From contig NZ_LZLQ01000032.1 in NCBI RefSeq assembly GCF_001673315.1, positions 1 through 38,744 of the forward strand: a stretch of 38,744 nt of DNA. Reading direction: 5' to 3'. The notes beneath the pieces were generated by a model. That model made no database searches. It was not told where the DNA came from and saw only the letters and a list, made by a program, of their open reading frames with translations. The stretch is from Mycobacterium asiaticum (GTDB lineage: Bacteria; Actinomycetota; Actinomycetes; Mycobacteriales; Mycobacteriaceae). The translations under genes and the position numbers were made by a program. This document shows, piece after piece, positions 1 to 9,073 of the stretch. Within the stretch, counting starts at the first letter, position 1. Each line of letters opens with the position of its first letter.

Positions 1-1428
1 GGGTTGTCGGGGGACAATCTGACGGGGTTTGGTGCTTTTAATACGGGTAGCGGTAATGTGGGGTTGTTCAATTCGGGTACCGGGAATGTGGGGTTCTTTA
101 ATTCTGGTACGGGGAACTGGGGGTTGTTCAATTCGGGGAGTTATAACACGGGTGTGGGTAATTCGGGGGTGGCGAGTACTGGTGTGTTCAATGCGGGTGG
201 TTTCAACACGGGGTTGATGAATGCGGGCAGTTACAACACCGGTAGTTTCAATGCCGGTGATGCCAATACCGGCGATTTCAACCCGGGCAGTGTCAACACG
301 GGCTGGTTGAACACCGGTGACACCAATACCGGGCTGGCCAACTCCGGCAACGTCAACACCGGCGCCCTCATCTCGGGCAACTACAGCAACGGCGCCTTAT
401 GGCGAGGCGACTACCAAGGCCTAACCGCCTTCTCCTACACCAACGCCATCATTCCCCAATTCAACATCGCCAACGTCCACGCGTCCGGCGGCGCCGGTCC
501 GGTGACCATCCCGTCAATCCATTTCCCCGCGATCCCCCTGGACTTCGCCGCCACCGGCGCATTCGGTGGCTTCACCATCCCCTCCATGTCCATTTCCCCG
601 ATCACGGTAGCCATCAACCCGATCTTCGACCTAGGCCCGATCACGATCGAGGACATCGCATTTCCATCCCTGGGCCTCGACCCCGCGAGCGGTATCACGG
701 TTGGCCCGATGTTCAGCTCCGGTTCCATCATCGATCCATTCAGCATCAAGCTGCTGGGCTTTATCGACGTCCCGGTCAGCGCGATTCAAACGCCGGGCAG
801 TCAGATTCTGCCGTTCACCTTGCCGTTGAGTTCACTTGGCTTGACCACCCTGATACCGGAATTGACGATCCCGGGGTTCAGCATTCCCGTCGAACCCATC
901 CATATCGAGCTGCCGCTGTCGGTGACCATCGGACCGTTCGTCAGTCCCGAAATCGCAATTCCCAAATTCCCGCTAGGCCTCGCGTTGTCCGGCGCCACAC
1001 CCGCCTTCGGCTTCCCCCCAGAGATCACCATCGACCGAATCCCGGTGGTGCTCGACATCGACGCCCTCCTCGGTCCCGTCATCACCGGGTTGGTCATCCC
1101 TCCGGTCCCGGGCTTCGGCAACGCGACTACCGTGCCGTCATCGGGCTTCTTCAACAGCGGCGGTGGTGGCGTATCAGGCATCATGAACTTCGGCCACGGC
1201 GTGACGGGCCTGCTGAACCAAGCTCCGACTTCCCTGCTAGGCGCAGTCTCGGGCTACTTCAACTTCGGCACGCTCGAGTCCGGTGTGCTCAATAGCGGCG
1301 CCGGACTCTCGGGCCTGTTCAACACCGGCATCCTCGACCTCAACCTCATAGCCTCCGCCTTCAATTCGGGCGTCGGGAATTTCGGCAGGCAACTGGCCGG
1401 CTTCTTGTTCCAGGGCACGGGGCCGTAG
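1..1428 (+). CDS. PPE family protein, MPTR subclass (C-terminal part, 5' end outside window)
   Basis: The frame is open to the left edge, so this is the C-terminal 475 or so residues of a longer protein; the N-terminal PPE domain is not in the window. The first 125 residues are a tandem of Asn-x-Gly pentapeptides (NTGSGN, NSGTGN, NAGSYN), the hallmark of major polymorphic tandem repeat PPE proteins. Residues 150-370 are a Pro/Ile-rich region with recurring IP-x-(I/F/L) strands, and the C-terminus returns to degenerate SGxxNxG repeats ending FLFQGTGP and TAG. PPE-MPTR proteins are secreted or surface-exposed through ESX-5 in slow-growing mycobacteria; the function of individual members is largely unknown. 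It converges on the ABC gene to its right. Which PPE-MPTR paralogue it is cannot be told without the N-terminus. Confidence 0.93.
   Translation, partial: GLSGDNLTGFGAFNTGSGNVGLFNSGTGNVGFFNSGTGNWGLFNSGSYNTGVGNSGVASTGVFNAGGFNTGLMNAGSYNTGSFNAGDANTGDFNPGSVNTGWLNTGDTNTGLANSGNVNTGALISGNYSNGALWRGDYQGLTAFSYTNAIIPQFNIANVHASGGAGPVTIPSIHFPAIPLDFAATGAFGGFTIPSMSISPITVAINPIFDLGPITIEDIAFPSLGLDPASGITVGPMFSSGSIIDPFSIKLLGFIDVPVSAIQTPGSQILPFTLPLSSLGLTTLIPELTIPGFSIPVEPIHIELPLSVTIGPFVSPEIAIPKFPLGLALSGATPAFGFPPEITIDRIPVVLDIDALLGPVITGLVIPPVPGFGNATTVPSSGFFNSGGGGVSGIMNFGHGVTGLLNQAPTSLLGAVSGYFNFGTLESGVLNSGAGLSGLFNTGILDLNLIASAFNSGVGNFGRQLAGFLFQGTGP
22..390 (+). repeat. MPTR pentapeptide-coding tandem repeat
   Basis: In-frame degenerate 15-bp periodicity encoding N-x-G-x-x units about 25 times. 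The first 200 bases use T/A-ending codons (AAT, GGT, TCG GGG), whereas from about base 230 onward the same residues are encoded by AAC, ACC and GGC, a visible change in composition inside one repeat tract. Confidence 0.9.
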
Positions 1429-1446
1429 CCGCCCGAGGCGGCGTCT

Positions 1447-1472
1447 GGGTGCTCGTTGTCTCCGCGCACCCG
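1447..1472. terminator. Possible bidirectional hairpin between convergent genes
   Basis: GGGTGC at 1447-1452 pairs with GCACCC at 1466-1471 in the 63-bp gap between the PPE stop and the FHA-ABC stop. A second overlapping option (CTCGT 1452-1456 with ACGAG 1473-1477) exists. There is no U-tract, as is usual in mycobacteria, so this is only a candidate. Confidence 0.3.
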
Positions 1473-1491
1473 ACGAGCCGCGCCGGGCGGT

Positions 1492-3999
1492 TCAGTGGCG
1501 CTTGAGGCGGATGCGCCACCACACAATGCCGGAGTACACCACCGAGAGCACCGCCAGCATGCCCATGTCGAACAGCCAGGCCCTGGGGGTGTGGGCCCAG
1601 TGACTGTCTTCCGGGCTCAGCGAACCCGGCACCAGCTCGCGCAGATTCACCGTCGCCGCCGATGCCGCATAACCCCAGCGCGCTGGGATCAGCCAGGACA
1701 TCTGGTCGAGGAAGATCCGGTCGGTCACCGGGATCATTCCCCCGGCAAGCACCAGCTGCAGCATCAGCGACACCACCAGCAGCGGCATGATCTGCTCGTT
1801 CGACCGGGCGATCGCTGACAACACCAGCCCCAGAATCGCCGAGGCCACACACGTCGCGGCCACGGTGGTGAACAGTTCGAAACTCGGATTGCCCAGCACC
1901 AGCGCCTTCTGGCTGGGAGCGCCCTTGCCCACGATCACGATGGCGGTGGTGATCGCGGCCTGCAGCACCGCGAACACGAAGAACACCGTCAGCTTGGCAC
2001 CGAGATATGCCCACGTCGAAAGGCCGACGGCCTGCTCGCGTTTGAAAATCGCACGCTCACCGATCAGGTCGCGGATGGTCAGCGCGGTACCCATGAAAAC
2101 CGCGGCAATCGACAGCAGCGTCAGGATCTGGGCGGCCTCGTCAGGCGTATTGCTGGTCGGGGACGCCATCCGGAATCCGCTGTCGCCCGGCACGGTCAGC
2201 GACAGCGCGCCCAGGATGAACGGCAGTACCGCCAGAAAGACAAAGTAGGCGCGGTCGGCGACCACCAGCCGCACCTGCCGGCGGGTGATCGTGGAGAACT
2301 GTCGGCGCACACTGGTGTGCGCGGGCGCACCCAGGTCGCCCGGGGCCGGTTCCGGGGCGGTCGGTGACGGCTCCTTCTGCGCCAGGAAGCGTCGGTTGGC
2401 CTCCTCGGGGTCCGCGCCCACCTTGGCGAAAATGTGCGCCCAGTTGGTCGTGCCCATCACGTCGCCGATCTGATCCGGCGGACCCAGGTACGCCGTCTTG
2501 CCGCCCGGCGCCATGAGCAGCACCTGGTCACACACATCCAGGTAGGTCAGTGAGTGGGTGACCACCAGCACCACCCGGCCCGCGTCGGCCAGTTGCCGCA
2601 GCATCGTCATGACCTGCAGGTCCAGCGCCGGGTCCAGCCCGGACGTCGGCTCGTCGAGAATCAGCAGGGACGGTCCGGTGAGCAGTTCCAGCGCCACCGA
2701 CGCCCGTTTGCGCTGGCCGCCGGACAGGTTGTCCACCCGGGTGTCGGCGTGTTTGGTGAGCCCGAGTTCGTCGAGCACCTGGGCCACCACCTGCGCCCGG
2801 TCCTCTTTGCTGGTGTCAGGCGGCAAGCGCAATTCCGCCGCATAGCTCAGCGCCTGGTTGACCGTCAGCTGCCGGTGCACGACGTCGTCCTGCGGCACCA
2901 TGCCGATCCGGCTGCGCAGCGACGCGTACTGCTGATGAATATCGTGGCCCTCGAAGGTCACCGTGCCGGAGCTGGGAGTGGTGTACCCGGCGATGAGCCG
3001 GGACAGCGTGCTCTTGCCGGCGCCGGACCCGCCGATGATCGCGGTCAGCGTCCCGGGTCGCGCGGTCATCGCCACGTTGTCCAGCAGACGGTTGTCGTTG
3101 ATGGTGAAGACGATGTCGCGTACCTCGAGTCCGCCGGTGCGGGTCGCGGCCTCGGTACGGCGCACCAGGATGCCGTCGGCGAACGCCAGGTCCACATTGC
3201 CGATGGTGACCACGTCGCCTTCGGACAGGATTGCCGACCCGACCCGGATGCCGTTGACGAACGTCCCGTTAATGGTGCCCAGGTCGCGGATCTCGGTGCC
3301 GACCGGCGTCGGGGCGAGTGCCGCGTGGTACCGCGACGCCAGTACGTCGGGAATGACGATGTCGTTGTCCAGTGCCCGGCCGATACGCGCCGAGTTCGAC
3401 CGCGGTGCCTGCCCGGATCCGACCGTCGGGGCTTTGATTGTGCCCGTCGCGAGTTGCGAGACCGTGTCGTCGGGTGTGCGGGTCGGGGGAAGCGGTGCTG
3501 GCTGCGGCTGGCGGGCCGCCCGGGCGGCGGGGGGCGGCGCGATGGTCGGGATGGCGGTGGTGCGTTGTACGTCGTCGGGATGCGTCGGGCGGCGGACCGG
3601 CGGTGCGGGCGGCCGACCGCTCGGCGATCCGTCGGGCGCTGCGATGACCGGCAGCCGCTCGGTCGGCGGCAGCACGCCGATGTTGCCGTGCTGGTGGCCC
3701 ACCTCGAAGGCGAGGCGCGGCCCGTCCGGACTACCGAGGTTGACGGCATGACCGTCCTGGATGTCCACTCCCGGAACGCGTTTGCCGTTGACGAAGATTC
3801 CGTTCTGCGAGGCATTGTCGATGGCCACCCAGCGACCCTGGTCGAAGCGGAGCAGCAGGTGGGCGCGGGCCACCAGCGGGTGCGCGACTCGCAGGTCGGC
3901 GCGAAGGTCACTGCCCACCACCACATCTGGGCCTGCCGCGAAGTCGCGGTGTGAGCGTGGGGACCGAACTGTCAAGACCGGCGGCGGGTTTGGGTTCAT
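1492..3999 (-). CDS. FHA-FHA-ABC transporter, Rv1747-like, paralogue 2 (FHA-1 pocket degenerate)
   Basis: ABC exporter subunit with ATPase and membrane domain in one chain, like M. tuberculosis Rv1747 (implicated in phosphatidylinositol mannoside export and controlled by the kinase PknF). From ATG at 3999 it has 835 residues; a GTG two codons upstream is also open. Order: FHA-1 (about 8-100), Thr-rich linker (about 105-200), FHA-2 (about 205-285: GR, SRYH, NG), ABC domain with Walker A GGSGAGKST, signature LSGGQRKRAS and Walker B LLILDEPTSGLDP, then an ABC2-type membrane domain of about six segments ending RIRLKRH. In FHA-1 the usual Gly-Arg is GS and the Ser-x-x-His is ARAH, so the residues that normally grip phosphothreonine are lost; NG is kept. 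The linker carries about eleven Thr. It starts 28 bp after the stop of paralogue 1 and is surely co-transcribed. Confidence 0.95.
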   Translation of the reverse strand: MNPNPPPVLTVRSPRSHRDFAAGPDVVVGSDLRADLRVAHPLVARAHLLLRFDQGRWVAIDNASQNGIFVNGKRVPGVDIQDGHAVNLGSPDGPRLAFEVGHQHGNIGVLPPTERLPVIAAPDGSPSGRPPAPPVRRPTHPDDVQRTTAIPTIAPPPAARAARQPQPAPLPPTRTPDDTVSQLATGTIKAPTVGSGQAPRSNSARIGRALDNDIVIPDVLASRYHAALAPTPVGTEIRDLGTINGTFVNGIRVGSAILSEGDVVTIGNVDLAFADGILVRRTEAATRTGGLEVRDIVFTINDNRLLDNVAMTARPGTLTAIIGGSGAGKSTLSRLIAGYTTPSSGTVTFEGHDIHQQYASLRSRIGMVPQDDVVHRQLTVNQALSYAAELRLPPDTSKEDRAQVVAQVLDELGLTKHADTRVDNLSGGQRKRASVALELLTGPSLLILDEPTSGLDPALDLQVMTMLRQLADAGRVVLVVTHSLTYLDVCDQVLLMAPGGKTAYLGPPDQIGDVMGTTNWAHIFAKVGADPEEANRRFLAQKEPSPTAPEPAPGDLGAPAHTSVRRQFSTITRRQVRLVVADRAYFVFLAVLPFILGALSLTVPGDSGFRMASPTSNTPDEAAQILTLLSIAAVFMGTALTIRDLIGERAIFKREQAVGLSTWAYLGAKLTVFFVFAVLQAAITTAIVIVGKGAPSQKALVLGNPSFELFTTVAATCVASAILGLVLSAIARSNEQIMPLLVVSLMLQLVLAGGMIPVTDRIFLDQMSWLIPARWGYAASAATVNLRELVPGSLSPEDSHWAHTPRAWLFDMGMLAVLSVVYSGIVWWRIRLKRH

Positions 4000-4027
4000 C
4001 AGCACACCCTAAAGCCGAGACCCTCCC

Positions 4028-6658
4028 TTACCGGCGCTTTAGCCGAATCCTCCACCACACGATCGTGCTGTAGACGAGGCACAGCAATGCCAGCATCGCC
4101 ATGTCGAACAGCCAGGCGCTCTTGGTGTGGTTCCAATGCTGGTCTTTCGGGTCGGTCGGCCCGGGGGTGAGGCGGTGGGTGTCGATGGTCGACGACGCGG
4201 CCGCGTAGCCCCACCGCGCCGGTGTGGCCCAGGACAATTGGTCCAAGCCGGTGCGGTTCGTCACCCAGATCATGCCGCCGGAGAACACCAGCTGCGACAT
4301 GATCGCGGTCACCAGCAGTGGCATGATCTGGTCCTGAGATTTGGCGATCGCCGACAGCGCCATGCCGAGAATCGCCGACGTCACACAGGTCGCCGCCACG
4401 GTGACGAACAGCTCGAACCGGACATCGAACAACAGCACAGGACCCGACAGCGGCTTGCCCCAGCCGATTACGGCGATGGTGGTGGAGATGGCGGCCTGCA
4501 TGGTCGCGAACGCGCAGAACACCACGATCTTGGCGGCCAGATAGGCGCCGGTGGACAGGCCGACCGCCTGTTCACGCTTGAAGATGGGACGCTCCCCGAC
4601 GAGGTCGCGGATGGTCAGCGCGGTACCCATGAAGACCGCGCCCACGTTGAGCATGACCAGGATCTGGCCAGGTTGGTTGGGCGCGCTGCTGAGTGGATCG
4701 GCCATGTCGAAGCCGGTCTTGCCGCGCACCGTCAGGGTCAGAACTCCGATGAGGAACGGCAGCAACGCCAGGAAGACGGTATACCCGCGGTCCGAAATCA
4801 CCAGCCGCACTTGTCGGCGGGAGATCGTGGAGAACTGTCGAAGCCCGCTGTTGTGCACCGGTTCGCCGAGGTCGGCGGCTTGGCTGGCTACGGACGGACG
4901 GTCCTGTCCGGACCGGTTCCCTTCCAGGAACCGGCGATTGGCCTCGTCCGGGTCGGCACCCACCTTGGTGAAGATGTCGGCCCAGTTGGTGGTGCCCATT
5001 GCCTCGCCGATCTGGTCGGGCGCGCCCAGGAACGCGGTCTTGCCGCCGGGAGCCAGCAGCAGGATCTGGTCGCACACGTCCAGGTACGACACCGAGTGGG
5101 TGACCACCAGCACCACGCGGCCGGCGTCGGCGAGCTGGCGCAGCATCATCATCACCTGGCGGTCCAGCGCCGGGTCCAGACCCGAGGTCGGTTCGTCCAG
5201 GATCAGCAGCGACGGGCCGGTCAGCAGCTCCAACGCCACCGACGCGCGTTTGCGCTGGCCGCCGGACAGCTTGTCGACGCGGGTGTCCGCATGCTTGGTC
5301 AGCTCGAGTTCTTCGAGGACCTGGGCGACCACCTGGGCTCGGTCGGCCTTGCTGGTGTCGGGGGGCAACCGCAGTTCGGCGGCATACCCGAGTGCCTGGT
5401 TGACGGTCAGCTGACGGTGCACCACGTCGTCCTGCGGGACCATGCCGACTCGGCTTCGTAACGACGCGTACTCGGCATGGATGTCGTGGCCCTCGAAGGT
5501 GACGTTGCCGGTGCTGGGGCTGGTGTACCCGGCGATCAGGCGCGACAGCGTGGACTTGCCGGCACCGGATCCGCCGATGATGGCGGTCAGGGTGCCCGGG
5601 CGCGCGGTCAGCGAGATGTGGTCGAGCAGCTGCTTGCCGCCCTCCACGGTGAACGTGACCGAGTTGACCTCCAGGCCGCCGGTACGCGAGGCCACCGCGG
5701 TGCGACGGACCAGCGTCCCGCCGGTGAAGACCAGGTCGACGTTGCCGATGGTGACCTGGTCGCCCTCGGTCAGGATCGCCGACCCGACCCTGACCCCGTT
5801 GACGAACGTGCCGTTGACGCTGTTGTTGTCGCGGATCTCCGCACCCAGCGGCGTCAGGGTCAGAAACGCGTGATGGCGCGACGCCAAGACGTCCTGGATG
5901 ACGATGTCGTTGTCGGTGGAACGCCCTATGGTGACGGAGTTCGACGGGATCTCGTGCGCCCCGGTCCGGGTCAGCAGGGCCTGGAACATCTTGGTGGCGA
6001 TGTTTCCCTGCTCGGGCGGCTTGGTGATCGCCGCGGGCGGCATCGGGTTGCGCGGTGCCGACCTGGGCGGGGCAGGAGCGAAGTTCGGCGACGACGGCGG
6101 GGGTCCGCTGACCGGGTAGCCCGGCGGCGCCCAGGGCGCGCCGCTGCTGGGGTACATCGGTTGCCCCGGCGACGGTGGCGGCGGTCCGCTGGGAAGCGGC
6201 CGGCTCTGCGGCGGGCCGGCCCAGGCCGGTTGCCGCCCGGGCGGCGGTGGCGGGGGAGGAGGCCCGCCCGGCCCTCCCGGCGCGACCGGCTGGATGACGG
6301 GTAACGACTCGGTTTGCGGGGGACGACCGGCGGGACCCCGGTGCCGTCCCACCTCGAAAGTCAGCCGCGGCCCGTCCGGGTTTCCGATATTGACCGTCTG
6401 GCCGTCGTTGATGTCGACCACTGGGACTCGGCGACCGTTGGTATAGGTGCCGTTCAGGGAATTGTTGTCGATCGCCAGCCAGCGGCCCTGATCGAAACGC
6501 AACAGTAGGTGGGCACGCGAGATCAGTGGATGGGTAATGCGCAGGTCGGCGCGCAGATCACGGCCAACGACCACGTCGTGGCCCGCGGCGAAGGTGCGTT
6601 CCGACCCGTCGTGTCGAACGGTCAGCGTTGGCGGGGCGGGTGGGGGCATCGCTGACAA
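4028..6658 (-). CDS. FHA-FHA-ABC transporter, Rv1747-like, paralogue 1 (intact FHA-1)
   Basis: 876 residues from TTG at 6658 (ATG at 6649 is an alternative). Same architecture as its downstream neighbour: FHA-1 with GRDLR and SRAH (Ser47 at the same number as the Ser47 studied in Rv1747) and NG; a Pro-rich linker (about 105-235, including a run of eight Pro) with no Thr between T116 and T212; FHA-2 with GRSTDND, SRHH (Ser260) and NG; ABC ATPase with Walker A GGSGAGKST (about 362-370), signature LSGGQ and Walker B; ABC2-type membrane domain ending RIRLKRR. It lies 21 bp after the oxidoreductase stop and 28 bp before paralogue 2. No Ser/Thr kinase gene is adjacent, unlike Rv1746-Rv1747. The two ATPase regions are nearly identical, pointing to a tandem duplication or a heteromeric pair. 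Confidence 0.95.
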   Translation of the reverse strand: MSAMPPPAPPTLTVRHDGSERTFAAGHDVVVGRDLRADLRITHPLISRAHLLLRFDQGRWLAIDNNSLNGTYTNGRRVPVVDINDGQTVNIGNPDGPRLTFEVGRHRGPAGRPPQTESLPVIQPVAPGGPGGPPPPPPPPGRQPAWAGPPQSRPLPSGPPPPSPGQPMYPSSGAPWAPPGYPVSGPPPSSPNFAPAPPRSAPRNPMPPAAITKPPEQGNIATKMFQALLTRTGAHEIPSNSVTIGRSTDNDIVIQDVLASRHHAFLTLTPLGAEIRDNNSVNGTFVNGVRVGSAILTEGDQVTIGNVDLVFTGGTLVRRTAVASRTGGLEVNSVTFTVEGGKQLLDHISLTARPGTLTAIIGGSGAGKSTLSRLIAGYTSPSTGNVTFEGHDIHAEYASLRSRVGMVPQDDVVHRQLTVNQALGYAAELRLPPDTSKADRAQVVAQVLEELELTKHADTRVDKLSGGQRKRASVALELLTGPSLLILDEPTSGLDPALDRQVMMMLRQLADAGRVVLVVTHSVSYLDVCDQILLLAPGGKTAFLGAPDQIGEAMGTTNWADIFTKVGADPDEANRRFLEGNRSGQDRPSVASQAADLGEPVHNSGLRQFSTISRRQVRLVISDRGYTVFLALLPFLIGVLTLTVRGKTGFDMADPLSSAPNQPGQILVMLNVGAVFMGTALTIRDLVGERPIFKREQAVGLSTGAYLAAKIVVFCAFATMQAAISTTIAVIGWGKPLSGPVLLFDVRFELFVTVAATCVTSAILGMALSAIAKSQDQIMPLLVTAIMSQLVFSGGMIWVTNRTGLDQLSWATPARWGYAAASSTIDTHRLTPGPTDPKDQHWNHTKSAWLFDMAMLALLCLVYSTIVWWRIRLKRR

Positions 6659-6679
6659 CTTTAGCCGGTCGAGCCGTGG

Positions 6680-7876
6680 TTACTGCTTGTCAGGCGCGCC
6701 AGTGACCACGCAGTGGGTGCGGCTGTAGATGGTGGGCATGCACTGATTGCAGTGCGTGCACACCGATCGGGTGTGCGCACCGTCGGCAGCGATGCGGTTG
6801 ACCAGGTCGGGCTCGGCCAGTAGCGCGCGAGCCATCGCGACGAACTGGAACCCCTCTGCCATGGCCAGGTCCATCGTCTCCCGGTTGGTGATCCCACCGA
6901 GCAGGATCAGTGGCAGCGACAATTCGGCCCGGAACAACTTGGCTTCCCGCAGCAGGTATGCCTCGCGGTAAGGGTATTCGCGCAGGAATTTCTTGCCGGT
7001 CATGCGCATCCCCCAGCGCACAGGCGGTTTGAACGCGCCCGCGAACTGCTTGACCGGCGCGTCGCCGCGGAACAGGTACATCGGATTGACCAAGGAGCTG
7101 CCGGCGGTGAGTTCTATTGCGTCCAGGCCGCCGTCCTCCTCGAGCCATTTGGCGGTGGTCACGGCCTCGTCGGTGCTGATGCCTCCACGGACACCGTCCG
7201 ACATGTTGAGTTTCGCCGTCACCGCGATCTGTCGCGGTCCCTGGTCGACGGCGCGACGCACGGCCATCACCAACCCGCGGGCCACCTTGGCCCGGTTGGC
7301 CAGCGAGCCGCCGAACTCGTCGGTCCGGCGGTTGATCAGCGGACTGAGGAACGAACTGGCGAAATAGTTGTGCCCCAGGTGGATTTCGACGGCGTCGAAA
7401 CCGGCTTCCACGGCGAAACGAGCGGCCTTGGCATGGTCGGCCAGCACGTCGTCGATGTCGTCGCGGTTGGCCTTCCGCGCGAATCGCATCCCGATCGGAT
7501 TGAAGAAGCGCACCGGTGCCAGGGCGGTGGCCTTGTTGGACTTGGCGTTGGCCACCGGCCCGGCGTGGCCGATTTGGGCGCTGACCGCCGCGCCCTCGGC
7601 GTGGATGGCGTCGGTGAGCCGGCGCAGGCCGGGCACCGCCTCCGGACGCATCCAGAGCCCGTTGCCCTCGGTGCGGCCGCCGGGGGAGACCGCGCAGTAC
7701 GCGACGGTGGTCATCCCGACACCGCCCGCGGCGGGCAGCCGGTGGTATTCGATGAGGTCGTCGGTTACCAGCGCGTCCGGCGTCCGGGCTTCGAACGTGG
7801 CGGCTTTGATGATCCGGTTGCGCAGCGTCAGCGGCCCGAGCTTGGCCGAGCTGAACACGTCTGGGGCAGCCGACAT
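6680..7876 (-). CDS. NADH:flavin oxidoreductase, Old Yellow Enzyme family (Rv3359-like)
   Basis: 398-residue FMN-binding TIM-barrel oxidoreductase, expected to reduce activated alkenes with NAD(P)H; the substrate is unknown. Visible family features: N-terminal KLGPLTLRNRI, active-site H166-x-x-H169 followed by FLSPLINRRTDEFGGS, and the phosphate-binding LGGIT segment near 326-330. The C-terminus carries C373-x2-C376-x2-C379-x9-C389, close to the [4Fe-4S] cysteine motif of 2,4-dienoyl-CoA reductase-like members, although the second half of those enzymes (FAD/NAD domain) is absent. Divergent from folD, as I recall for Rv3359. A TAGGCT -10 hexamer ends 8 bases before ATG, so the mRNA should be nearly leaderless. 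Probably the first gene of an operon with the two FHA-ABC genes. Confidence 0.92.
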   Translation of the reverse strand: MSAAPDVFSSAKLGPLTLRNRIIKAATFEARTPDALVTDDLIEYHRLPAAGGVGMTTVAYCAVSPGGRTEGNGLWMRPEAVPGLRRLTDAIHAEGAAVSAQIGHAGPVANAKSNKATALAPVRFFNPIGMRFARKANRDDIDDVLADHAKAARFAVEAGFDAVEIHLGHNYFASSFLSPLINRRTDEFGGSLANRAKVARGLVMAVRRAVDQGPRQIAVTAKLNMSDGVRGGISTDEAVTTAKWLEEDGGLDAIELTAGSSLVNPMYLFRGDAPVKQFAGAFKPPVRWGMRMTGKKFLREYPYREAYLLREAKLFRAELSLPLILLGGITNRETMDLAMAEGFQFVAMARALLAEPDLVNRIAADGAHTRSVCTHCNQCMPTIYSRTHCVVTGAPDKQ

Positions 7877-7883
7877 AACAGGG

Positions 7884-7889
7884 AGCCTA
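7884..7889 (-). promoter_or_regulatory. -10 element of the oxidoreductase operon
   Basis: TAGGCT on the minus strand fits TANNNT and places the start of transcription at or one base before the ATG at 7876 (leaderless). It lies in a small dyad, GAGCC-TAGC-GGCTC (7883-7896). Confidence 0.5.
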
Positions 7890-7917
7890 GCGGCTCACCG
7901 TCGTTTCGTGCGGGCGT

Positions 7918-7932
7918 GTCAGACTGTCTGAC
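7918..7932. promoter_or_regulatory. Perfect 15-bp palindrome abutting the folD start codon
   Basis: GTCAGAC-T-GTCTGAC is a perfect odd palindrome whose last base directly precedes the GTG start of folD. Its position would let a bound dimeric repressor block initiation. The regulator is unknown. Confidence 0.5.
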
Positions 7933-8778
7933 GTGGGCGCTATCACGCTGGACGGCAAGGCCACCCGGGACGAAATCTTCGTCGACCTCAAGCAACGGGT
8001 AACCGCATTGACCGAGGCGGGCCGCACACCCGGCCTGGGCACCATCCTGGTCGGGGACGACCCGGGGTCGCAGGCTTATGTGCGCGGCAAGCACGCCGAC
8101 TGCGCGAAAGTCGGCATCACGTCCATCCGCCGCGACCTGCCTGCCGACATCTCCACCGCCACGCTCAACGAGACCATCGACGAACTGAACGCCAACCCCG
8201 AGTGCACCGGATACATCGTGCAGTTGCCGCTGCCCAAGCAGTTGGATGAGAACGCTGCTCTGGAGCGCGTCGATCCCGACAAGGACGCCGACGGGCTGCA
8301 TCCGACCAACCTGGGTCGGCTGGTGTTGAACACCCCGGCGTCACTGCCCTGCACCCCGCGCGGCATCGTGCACCTGCTGCGGCGCTACGACATCGAGATC
8401 GCCGGTGCGCACGTGGTGGTCATCGGCCGCGGTGTGACGGTGGGCCGGCCGCTCGGCCTGTTGCTCACCCGCCGCTCCGAGAACGCCACGGTTACGTTGT
8501 GCCACACCAAGACTCGCGACCTGCCCGCCCTCACCCGGCAGGCCGACATCATCGTGGCCGCGGTGGGGGTGCCGCACCTGCTGACCGCCGACATGGTCCG
8601 TCCCGGCGCCGCCGTCGTCGACGTGGGTGTCAGCCGGGTAGACGGCAAGCTCACCGGGGACGTGCATCCAGACGTGTGGGACGTCGCCGGCCACGTGTCA
8701 CCCAACCCGGGCGGCGTGGGGCCGCTGACCCGTGCCTTCTTGCTCACCAACGTCGTCGAGTTGGCCGAACAGCAATGA
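7933..8778 (+). CDS. folD: Bifunctional methylenetetrahydrofolate dehydrogenase/cyclohydrolase
   Basis: FolD interconverts 5,10-methylene-THF and 10-formyl-THF through methenyl-THF in the cytoplasm, using NADP. 281 residues, the usual length. Seen: [12 protein letters not shown] with the conserved Tyr49 and Lys53 of the cyclohydrolase site; [10 protein letters not shown]; the DADGLHP segment; the Rossmann nucleotide-binding part [17 protein letters not shown]; and the C-terminal [13 protein letters not shown] signature. The start is GTG directly after a 15-bp palindrome; no clear Shine-Dalgarno precedes it. The stop overlaps the ATG of the next gene (ATGA), so the two are translationally coupled, as in the Rv3356c-Rv3355c pair. 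Confidence 0.97.
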   Translation: MGAITLDGKATRDEIFVDLKQRVTALTEAGRTPGLGTILVGDDPGSQAYVRGKHADCAKVGITSIRRDLPADISTATLNETIDELNANPECTGYIVQLPLPKQLDENAALERVDPDKDADGLHPTNLGRLVLNTPASLPCTPRGIVHLLRRYDIEIAGAHVVVIGRGVTVGRPLGLLLTRRSENATVTLCHTKTRDLPALTRQADIIVAAVGVPHLLTADMVRPGAAVVDVGVSRVDGKLTGDVHPDVWDVAGHVSPNPGGVGPLTRAFLLTNVVELAEQQ

Positions 8779-9068
8779 CGGTGCGGGCCATTCTGGGGCG
8801 GGTGGTCCGCGCCCAATGGCCGATCCTGCTCGTCGGGATGATTTTCCTGGTGGCGTTCGTGTTGGCCGGCGCCAACTTCTGGCGTCGGGGGGCGTTGCTG
8901 ATCGGCATCGGTGTCGGTGTGGCTGCCGTATTGCGGTTGGCCCTGCCCGACGAGCGCGCCGGCCTGCTGGTGGTGCGCAGCCGAGGCACCGACCTGCTCA
9001 CCACGGCGGCGGTCGCCGCCGCGATGGTCTATGTGGCGTGGACGATCGACCCGCTCGGGACGGGCTAG
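8775..9068 (+). CDS. DUF3017-type small membrane protein (Rv3355c-like)
   Basis: 97 residues with three predicted transmembrane segments (about 17-33, 40-57, 73-90) separated by basic or acidic loops ([15 protein letters not shown]). The ATG overlaps the folD stop (ATGA). Proteins of this family always seem to accompany folD in actinobacteria, but no function is established; role unknown. It ends 5 bp before the stop of the convergent DUF732 gene. Confidence 0.85.
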   Translation: MTVRAILGRVVRAQWPILLVGMIFLVAFVLAGANFWRRGALLIGIGVGVAAVLRLALPDERAGLLVVRSRGTDLLTTAAVAAAMVYVAWTIDPLGTG

Positions 9069-9073
9069 CTGGG

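Noticed and set aside
435..1184. Minus-strand frames opposite the PPE gene
   Set aside because: Antisense shadows of a high-GC coding sequence with no ribosome site or recognisable domain.
3066..3954. Large plus- and minus-strand frames inside the FHA-ABC genes
   Set aside because: Arg/Ala/Gly-rich shadows; the minus-strand frame with FHA and ABC motifs is the real gene.
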